Shown: piece by piece, positions 1 to 5,340 of the stretch | Layout of the letters: each line of letters starts with the position of its first letter | How positions within the stretch are numbered: position 1 is the first letter of the stretch | NCBI GenBank assembly: GCA_011051925.1 | Contig: DRKE01000142.1 | Location: forward strand, 1 to 11,977 | Length of the DNA: 11,977 nucleotides | Direction: 5' to 3' | Source: Deltaproteobacteria bacterium | GTDB taxonomy: Bacteria > Myxococcota_A > UBA9160 > UBA4427 | The notes under the pieces: model-generated | What the model was told of the DNA's origin: nothing | Database searches by the model: none | The model's input: only the letters and a program-made list of their open reading frames with translations | Program-made: the position numbers and the translations under genes

Positions 1-1
1 A

Positions 2-622
2 CTCCCGATCGCGGTCCGGATGATGACGACCGACGTGCTCGGCGCCAATGAGGACATCAAAGCGATCCTCGAGGACGCCGAGGAGGCCCTCGACGACGGA
101 CGGGTCCAGGTGGCGCGCGGACTGCTCGCCCCCCTCGCCAGCGAGATCGTCATCGAAACGACGATGCTGCCGTTGGCAGCCTTTCCGGCCGCATTGAGCC
201 TGGTCGCGCCTCTCGTCGATGCGGGCAAGCTCGATGAAGCCGCGGCGGCCCTGCAGGCCACGCTCGCGACGCTGGTCGTCAAGAAGGAGGTCATTCCCCT
301 GCCCGTGCTGCGTGCCGAACTGCTCCTCGAAGTCGCGGCGACGAAGCTCGATGCGCCCCCGGTCGTGAAACCCGCGGACGAGAAGGGCATGAAGCCGGCC
401 GCCGAGGCGACCCCGGCCGAGCTGCTCGCGGCGGCTCGCGAACAGTTGGAGCGTGCCGACCTGCTCGGGTACGGAAAGGCGAAGAAGACCTATCCCGACC
501 TGGTGAAGCGCCTCGAGAAACTCGAGTCGACGCTCGAATCGAAGTCGGGTTCGAGCTGGAAGAAGCGCTTCGGCGAATTCCGGAAATCGCTCTCGGAACT
601 CGGCAGTTCGCTGCTCGACTGA
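2..622 (+). CDS. YfdX-family protein, 5'-truncated by the window edge
   Basis: This is the C-terminal part of a YfdX-family protein (small, mostly helical, usually periplasmic or stress-associated proteins of unclear molecular role). Family features visible are DDGRVQVARGLLAPLASEIV, the TTMLPLAAFPAAL stretch, a GKLDEAAAALQATLATLVV helix, VIPLPVLRAELLLE, and the late REQLERADLLGYG segment. The first ATG is at position 20, but the frame stays open to the left edge. The codons before it (LPIAVR) match the segment that normally precedes the TTDVLGANEDI region in longer family members, so the true start lies outside the window. An alanine/proline-rich insert (about residues 110-135 of the visible part) and a lysine/serine-rich tail ending SSLLD are seen. 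Two strong stem-loops follow the stop. Family assignment is from remembered consensus and is fairly sure; function is not known. Confidence 0.85.
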   Translation, partial: LPIAVRMMTTDVLGANEDIKAILEDAEEALDDGRVQVARGLLAPLASEIVIETTMLPLAAFPAALSLVAPLVDAGKLDEAAAALQATLATLVVKKEVIPLPVLRAELLLEVAATKLDAPPVVKPADEKGMKPAAEATPAELLAAAREQLERADLLGYGKAKKTYPDLVKRLEKLESTLESKSGSSWKKRFGEFRKSLSELGSSLLD

Positions 623-623
623 G

Positions 624-676
624 GTCGGGTCGGGCCAGGCGACCCGGACGCTTCCGGGCGACCTGGCCCACCCGAC
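624..676 (+). terminator. Stem-loop after the YfdX gene, probable terminator
   Basis: The arm starting GTCGGGTCGGGCCAGG pairs with the arm ending CCTGGCCCACCCGAC, giving 7 + 8 + 6 base pairs with a one-base bulge, a small internal mismatch and a short CGCT loop. It begins two bases after the YfdX stop, which is where an intrinsic terminator would sit. No T-run follows, so this would be a non-canonical terminator or a 3'-end-protecting structure. Confidence 0.55.
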
Positions 677-684
677 GTCAAGGG

Positions 685-730
685 CGATCGGATTTCGGGA
701 GAATCGTCTCGATTTCCCGAAACCCGATCG
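685..730 (+). terminator. Second long stem-loop in the same intergenic gap
   Basis: Arms 685-700 and 715-730 are 16 bases long and match at 15 of 16 positions. The inner sequence AATCG-TCT-CGATT continues the stem after a single bulged G, giving about 20 paired bases closed by a 3-base loop. It lies only 8 bases after the first hairpin. No T-run follows. It may be a second terminator, a transcript-stabilising element, or a cruciform/protein-binding site; the sequence alone does not decide. Confidence 0.45.
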
Positions 731-785
731 CCTGGTGCGTGAGCGGGCCCCGGACGGGCCCATCGGCCCGATTCCCGAGGCGCGC

Positions 786-791
786 TATCCT
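786..791 (+). promoter_or_regulatory. Possible -10 hexamer TATCCT for the envelope gene unit
   Basis: The sequence GCTATCCT sits about 65 bases upstream of the ATG at 856, in the gap after the two hairpins. It resembles a -10 box and would give a 5' leader of roughly 58 bases that contains a good Shine-Dalgarno. The same C-TAnnCT pattern appears before ilvD and before the kinase gene. No convincing -35 box is seen. Confidence 0.35.
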
Positions 792-841
792 CCGTCCCCT
801 GCATCCCGCAGCAGACATCGTTCGGATCAACCGGATCGCAC

Positions 842-848
842 GAGGAGG
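842..848 (+). promoter_or_regulatory. Shine-Dalgarno GAGGAGG fixing the start at 856
   Basis: GAGGAGG lies 7 bases before ATG 856. The same reading frame is open back to an ATG at 739, but that stretch lacks a comparable ribosome site. The signal peptide also begins naturally just after 856, so the ribosome site decides for the downstream start. Confidence 0.75.
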
Positions 849-855
849 TCGAGTC

Positions 856-1263
856 ATGTCAGGACCCCATCCATCGTCGGAGACGTCGTTCCCGCGCAAG
901 CTCTTCGCGACGTTGATCTTCGTCGGCCTGGCGACGGGCTCAACGGCTGACCCGGCCTCGGCGGCGCCGGGTGCCGAGTCGATGAGGGGCCCGGTCGTCG
1001 TCGCCCAGGCTGAAACGATGGAAGACGCGGATCATTCCGGAGGCGCGGTTCCCGGCAAGGGAAGCCGTCCCCTCGAGCCCCGCTATCAGCCGCTCGAACC
1101 CGAGGAGAAGGGCTGGTACAACGGCAGCTACGTGTTCGGTCTTTCCCGCAGCCTCGCAGATTCCACGATCGTGCCGGCCGCCAAGGCCCCGCTCTTCCTC
1201 TTCACGATCCCCCTCGACATCGCGTTCCTGCCCTTCGCCCTGATAGGAGGACTCTTCGGATGA
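856..1263 (+). CDS. Small exported protein with hydrophobic C-terminus, unknown function
   Basis: This 135-residue protein is not recognised as a named gene. Residues 14-36 form a signal peptide (RK then a hydrophobic core, ending PASA with cleavage likely after Ala36). The middle (about 37-90) is a polar, proline/glutamate-rich linker. The C-terminal third holds SYVFGLSRSLADSTIVPAAK and then a hydrophobic run ending PFALIGGLFG. That ending is reminiscent of the C-terminal region of small YceK-like envelope proteins, but this is only a resemblance. The start is set by GAGGAGG at 842-848; the alternative ATG at 739 would add 39 unsupported residues. The stop overlaps the ATG of the LpoB-like gene (ATGA at 1260-1263), implying translational coupling and a shared envelope role. 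Real gene: fairly sure. Function: unknown. Confidence 0.75.
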   Translation: MSGPHPSSETSFPRKLFATLIFVGLATGSTADPASAAPGAESMRGPVVVAQAETMEDADHSGGAVPGKGSRPLEPRYQPLEPEEKGWYNGSYVFGLSRSLADSTIVPAAKAPLFLFTIPLDIAFLPFALIGGLFG

Positions 1264-1904
1264 GCCAGATCAAGACGCCCCCGGCTTCGCGGCCCCCTTT
1301 GACGCTGACGACCCTGATCGCGCTCGCCCTCCTCGTGCTCTCGGTCGGGACCGGCTGTGCGCCCCAGGTGATGCGAGGGGGCGAGGGAACGGAGAACCCC
1401 GAACTCGGGCGGGCCGCGCTCAGCGTCAAGCTCGACCGCGAGGACATCAACTATCTCGTGGCGGACTATCTGAAGGCGCTCCAGGCCTCGGCCTTCTGGC
1501 GTCGGATCCAGACCCGGAGCACCCGTCCCCTGATGGCGATCTGGCCGATCCAGAACGCGACGTCGCAGCACATCGATGACGAACTCTTCACCCTGCTCTC
1601 GTCGATCGAGACCGCGCTGGTCAACACCGGAGACGTGCGCGTGGTCGATCGGGCCGCGCAGGAAGCGCTGATCCAGGAGATCGGCATCCAACACGGAGCG
1701 GCCTATGACCCCGCCACGGCCCAGCGGATGGGAAGGCAGCTCGGCGTGCAGTATTTCGTGACGGGCAAGATCACCTCCGTCGAGGAACGGCTCAACAATC
1801 AGAAGCGCGTGGGCTACAGCCTCTTCCTCCAGATCATCGAGGTCGAAACCGGACTGATCGAATTCCAGCATGAGGTCGTCCGCTACAAGGCCATCAAGGG
1901 CTAG
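1260..1904 (+). CDS. LpoB-family lipoprotein (penicillin-binding protein activator-like)
   Basis: This 214-residue protein has a lipoprotein signal peptide: hydrophobic residues 16-29 followed by GTGC, with the lipidated Cys at residue 33. The -3 residue is Gly, a slightly unusual lipobox. The rest matches the LpoB/COG3417 domain: YLKALQASAFW, a PLMAIWPIQNATSQHID strand, DVRVVDRAAQEALIQE, and GVQYFVTGKITSVEE near the end. In E. coli, LpoB is an outer-membrane lipoprotein that stimulates the peptidoglycan synthase PBP1b; the same fold is shared with CsgG/TolB-N-like proteins. Length fits the family. It overlaps the upstream small gene by 4 bases and is followed after 45 bases by a COG3014 lipoprotein, a partner family also found near LpoB homologues elsewhere. 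The name lpoB is withheld because family members with other partners exist. Confidence 0.85.
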   Translation: MSQIKTPPASRPPLTLTTLIALALLVLSVGTGCAPQVMRGGEGTENPELGRAALSVKLDREDINYLVADYLKALQASAFWRRIQTRSTRPLMAIWPIQNATSQHIDDELFTLLSSIETALVNTGDVRVVDRAAQEALIQEIGIQHGAAYDPATAQRMGRQLGVQYFVTGKITSVEERLNNQKRVGYSLFLQIIEVETGLIEFQHEVVRYKAIKG

Positions 1905-1949
1905 TCGCCCCTTGGACAATCCGGAGGAGAACGCGGACCGGACGCGGAC

Positions 1950-3377
1950 GTGAACATCCGGTTCCGCTCTCTTTCACTCGGGCGCCGGGTCGGCTTCGCG
2001 ACCGCGCTGGAACCCCCTGCCCGAAGGTCCCTCGCCTTCTTCGTGGCGGGATCGGTCCTTCTCGCGTTGGCTTCGGGTTGCGCGACCTATTCCGAGCGGA
2101 TGCTGGAAGTCCATGCCCACGTGGATCGGGGAGACTACGAGAGCGCCATCGAGGACCTGAACGACCTCCTCGGGGTCGACTCGGCCGATGAACTGCCCGA
2201 TTCCTGGAAGGGCGACCGTCCCCTCGCCGCCCTGGAGCGCGGCGTCCTGCTCGAAGCCGTCGAGGACTTCGAAGCGAGCAGCCGCGACCTGGGCGCCGCG
2301 GACGAAGAACTCGAGTTTCTCGATCTCAAGACGGATGCGATCGGTCAGATCGGGCGGTACATCTACAGCGATTCCGCCACGACCTATCGTGCCTCCCCGA
2401 CCGAACGGCTCGCCCTGAACGGCCTCAACATGGCGAACTACCTCGCTCTGGGAGACCTGTCCGGAGCCGCCGTCGAAAGTCGACGCTACACGAACATGCG
2501 TGACTACCTGGCCTCGATCGATCTCGAACGGACGGGAACGTTCGGGGCCTATCTTTCCGGCTTCGTCTTCGAGCATCTCGGCGAAGGGAACCGCGCGCTC
2601 CGCTACTACGAGGAAGCCCTGGAAGGCGGCCACCTCGACTCGCTGGTCGAGCCCGTCGGAAGGCTCGCGCGGCTGAACCCCTATCGCGGCCCGCGGATCG
2701 AAGCCCTGCTCGGTCGTGCGGAAAGCGAAGGCGTCCGGCTCGCCACGAGCGGATCCGCCCCAGCCGTCCCGGAGATCCTGGCGATCTTCGCCCTCGGCCG
2801 CGTCCCCCACAAGGTCCCGGAACGGATCCCCCTCGGCGCGGCGATCGGGATCGCCGGGCATTGGCTGACCGGAAGCGCTGCGCTTCTCGAACGCTCCGTC
2901 TTCAAGGTCGTCGTCTACCCGGAACTCGTCGAATCGCCCTCTCTCGCCCGCGAGGGCCGGATCGAAATCGACGGGAACCCGATCGAGGTCGAACTCGTCA
3001 GCCATCTCGGCGCCGACATCCGAAGGGAATACGAGCTGATCCGGCCGCGCATCATTGGTGCCGCACTTTCCCGCATGATCGCGCGCGCCGCCGTCGCCGA
3101 GGGCGCCCGGGCGGCCGGGCGGGAGGCGGGCGGTGCCGGTGAACTCGTGGGGCTCCTCGCGGCCCTCGCCACCGAAGGGTCGCTCGTCGCGCTCGATCGG
3201 CCCGACACCCGAAGCTGGACCTTCCTGCCCGAGCGGATCGCCGTCGCCCGGACACGCGTCCGCCCCGGCCGACACCGGGTCGGAATCCGGATTCCCGGCG
3301 TGGCCGAATCCCGTTCCGTCCCGGTCGACGTTCCCGAAAGCGGATTCGTCGTCCTCCTGATCACCGTCCCGCGCTGA
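1950..3377 (+). CDS. COG3014-type lipoprotein with TPR-like helices
   Basis: This 475-residue protein resembles the uncharacterised COG3014 family. A basic N-terminus and hydrophobic segment (28-41) lead to ASGC with the probable lipidated Cys at residue 44. TPR-like helical repeats follow: DRGDYESAIEDLNDLL near residue 60, ANYLALGDLSGAAVESRRY near 160-180, and FEHLGEGNRALRYYEEALEGG near 205-225. The C-terminal part is beta-rich and contains the family's late DTRSWTFLP motif followed by RVRPGRHRV. The start is uncertain: GTG at 1950 is the only reasonable initiator upstream of the signal peptide, but the good GGAGGAG at 1923-1929 lies about 20 bases away, farther than usual. The gene follows the LpoB-like gene by 45 bases, so an outer-membrane lipoprotein complex with it is an inference. 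Biochemical function is not known to me. Confidence 0.8.
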   Translation: MNIRFRSLSLGRRVGFATALEPPARRSLAFFVAGSVLLALASGCATYSERMLEVHAHVDRGDYESAIEDLNDLLGVDSADELPDSWKGDRPLAALERGVLLEAVEDFEASSRDLGAADEELEFLDLKTDAIGQIGRYIYSDSATTYRASPTERLALNGLNMANYLALGDLSGAAVESRRYTNMRDYLASIDLERTGTFGAYLSGFVFEHLGEGNRALRYYEEALEGGHLDSLVEPVGRLARLNPYRGPRIEALLGRAESEGVRLATSGSAPAVPEILAIFALGRVPHKVPERIPLGAAIGIAGHWLTGSAALLERSVFKVVVYPELVESPSLAREGRIEIDGNPIEVELVSHLGADIRREYELIRPRIIGAALSRMIARAAVAEGARAAGREAGGAGELVGLLAALATEGSLVALDRPDTRSWTFLPERIAVARTRVRPGRHRVGIRIPGVAESRSVPVDVPESGFVVLLITVPR

Positions 3378-3416
3378 TCCGACGGCCCTCCGGCGTCTCT
3401 CCACGTCTGCGTTCGA

Positions 3417-3434
3417 GCACGGGCCGATCCGTGC
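3417..3434 (+). promoter_or_regulatory. Operator-like inverted repeat GCACGG-N6-CCGTGC upstream of ilvD
   Basis: A perfect 6-base inverted repeat with a 6-base spacer lies 32 bases before the ilvD ATG. If TATCCT at 3454 is the -10 box, this dyad overlaps the -35 region, a typical place for a repressor. It could also act as a short hairpin ending the upstream unit, since it sits 40 bases past the stop at 3377, but no T-run follows. No known regulator site is recognised. Confidence 0.3.
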
Positions 3435-3453
3435 AAATCCCCCCTGGCCTCCC

Positions 3454-3459
3454 TATCCT
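3454..3459 (+). promoter_or_regulatory. ilvD: Possible -10 hexamer TATCCT placing ilvD on a leaderless transcript
   Basis: CCTATCCT ends 6 bases before the ilvD ATG, and no Shine-Dalgarno precedes that ATG. A -10 box here would put the transcript start at or next to the A of ATG, so ilvD would be translated leaderless. The -35 region is poor (GTGCAA at 3431 at best). The call rests on spacing and on the matching motif at 786 and 7645. Confidence 0.4.
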
Positions 3460-3465
3460 CGCCGC

Positions 3466-5334
3466 ATGCAGGGATATCGCAGCCGTACCTCCACAGCGGG
3501 TCGCAACATGGCCGGCGCCCGTGCGCTCTGGCGCGCGACCGGCATGACCGACGCCGACTTCTCGAAGCCGATCATCGCGATCGCGAACAGCTTCACGCAG
3601 TTCGTGCCCGGCCATGTCCACCTGAAGGACATGGGGCAGCGCGTGAAGCAGGTCATCGATGATGCGGGGGGCTGGGGTGTCGAGTTCAACACGATCGCCG
3701 TCGACGACGGAATCGCGATGGGTCATGCCGGCATGCTCTACTCCCTGCCCTCGCGCGACCTGATCGCCGACAGCGTCGAATACATGGTCCAGGCCCATGT
3801 CGCGGATGCGCTCATCTGCATCTCGAACTGCGACAAGATCACCCCGGGCATGCAGATGGCCGCGATGCGCCTCGACATTCCGACGATCTTCGTTTCGGGC
3901 GGGCCGATGGAAGCGGGGAAATCCGCCGGCACCCACGATCGCGAGGGTCGGAAGCTCGACCTGATCGATCCGATGATCGCCGCGGGCGACGAGAGCGTGA
4001 GCGATGCGGCGCTGCTCGAGATGGAGCGCTCGGCGTGTCCGACCTGCGGCTCCTGCTCGGGCATGTTCACGGCCAACAGCATGAACTGCCTGAACGAAGC
4101 GCTCGGCCTGGCCCTGCCGGGAAACGGGACGCTCCTCGCCACCCATGCGAAGCGCTGGGAACTCTTCGAGCGCGCCGGACGACGGATCGTCGAACTCGCG
4201 AATCGCTACTACCTCGACGGAGACGCGAGCATCCTTCCCCGCAACATCGCGACCTTCGAGGCCTTCGAGAACGCGATGGCCCTCGACATCGCGATGGGCG
4301 GCTCGACCAATACCGTGCTCCACATCCTCGCCATCGCCCGGGAGGCCGGCGTCGATTTCAGGATGAAGGACATGGATCGTCTCTCCCGGAAGGTGCCGAA
4401 CATCTGCAAGGTCGCTCCGGCGACGGAGAAGTATCACGTCGAGGACGTCCATGCGGCCGGCGGCATCTTCACGATCCTCGGCGAGCTCGATCGTGCCGGA
4501 TTGATCCATCGCGACGTCCACACGGTGCACGCCGAGACCCTGGGCGCCGCGATCGACGAACACGACATCCGGCGCGAAACCGCGAGTCCCGCCGCGAAGC
4601 AGCTCGCCCTGGCGGCGCCCGGAGGTGTCCGGACGACGGTCGCCTTCTCCCAGGACAAGTATTTCGAGAAGACCGACGACGACGCGGAAAACGGCTGTAT
4701 CCGCGCCGTCGAACATGCCTACAGCGCCGAGGGCGGACTCGCGATCCTCTACGGCAATCTCGCCGAAGAGGGCTGCGTCGTGAAGACGGCGGGCGTCGAC
4801 GAATCGATCTGGGTCTTCGAAGGCCCCGCCCGGGTCTTCCATTCCCAGGAGGCGGCCTGCGACGCCATCCTTTCGGGCCAGATCAAGGAAGGGGACATCG
4901 TCCTCATCTGCTACGAAGGGCCGAAGGGCGGGCCCGGCATGCAGGAGATGCTCTATCCGACCTCCTACATCAAGGCCAGGAAGCTCGGTGCGAAATGTGC
5001 CCTCGTGACCGATGGGCGTTTCAGCGGGGGGACCTCGGGACTCTCGATCGGACACGTCTCTCCCGAAGCCGCGGAGGGAGGCACGATCGGTCTCGTCGAG
5101 GACGGCGATCGGATCCGGATCGACATTCCCGGACGCGCCATCGAGCTGCTCGTCGATCCCGACGAACTCGCGCGTCGCCGCCGCGCGATGGCGGAGCGGG
5201 GCTCGGCCGCCTGGCAACCGGATCGCAAGCGCGAGGTCTCCCAGGCGCTTCGCGCCTACGCGATGATGGCGACCAGCGCCGCACACGGCGCCGTTCGGGA
5301 TCTCGACCAGCTCGTCGAACGACACAAGGCCTGA
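3466..5334 (+). CDS. ilvD: Dihydroxy-acid dehydratase
   Basis: IlvD dehydrates 2,3-dihydroxy-isovalerate and 2,3-dihydroxy-3-methylvalerate to the 2-oxo acids, the penultimate step of valine and isoleucine synthesis and a supply of oxo acid for leucine and pantothenate; it is cytosolic. At 622 residues it matches the long E. coli-type form (616). Visible motifs are SFTQFVPGHVHL, DDGIAMGHAGMLYSLPSR, ISNCDKITPGMQM (cluster Cys122), CPTCGSCSGMFTANSMNCL (Cys191, 194, 197), AMGGSTNTVLH, YEGPKGGPGMQEMLYPTS and the active-site GRFSGGTSGLSIGH (Ser520). Motifs agree with the E. coli-type [4Fe-4S] enzyme by homology, although cluster type cannot be proved from sequence. No T-box, leader peptide or attenuator is visible upstream. 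The downstream selD-fusion frame opens directly after the TGA, in the same frame. Function is highly confident. Confidence 0.97.
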   Translation: MQGYRSRTSTAGRNMAGARALWRATGMTDADFSKPIIAIANSFTQFVPGHVHLKDMGQRVKQVIDDAGGWGVEFNTIAVDDGIAMGHAGMLYSLPSRDLIADSVEYMVQAHVADALICISNCDKITPGMQMAAMRLDIPTIFVSGGPMEAGKSAGTHDREGRKLDLIDPMIAAGDESVSDAALLEMERSACPTCGSCSGMFTANSMNCLNEALGLALPGNGTLLATHAKRWELFERAGRRIVELANRYYLDGDASILPRNIATFEAFENAMALDIAMGGSTNTVLHILAIAREAGVDFRMKDMDRLSRKVPNICKVAPATEKYHVEDVHAAGGIFTILGELDRAGLIHRDVHTVHAETLGAAIDEHDIRRETASPAAKQLALAAPGGVRTTVAFSQDKYFEKTDDDAENGCIRAVEHAYSAEGGLAILYGNLAEEGCVVKTAGVDESIWVFEGPARVFHSQEAACDAILSGQIKEGDIVLICYEGPKGGPGMQEMLYPTSYIKARKLGAKCALVTDGRFSGGTSGLSIGHVSPEAAEGGTIGLVEDGDRIRIDIPGRAIELLVDPDELARRRRAMAERGSAAWQPDRKREVSQALRAYAMMATSAAHGAVRDLDQLVERHKA

Positions 5335-5340
5335 GCTCCC

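Noticed and set aside
739..855. Upstream ATG extension of the small exported protein
   Set aside because: The extension is arginine-rich, would bury the signal peptide, and lacks the strong GAGGAGG found before ATG 856.
3378..3465. Possible T-box, leader peptide or attenuator before ilvD
   Set aside because: The gap is only 88 bases, has no small open frame rich in branched-chain codons, and no T-box-like conserved sequence.
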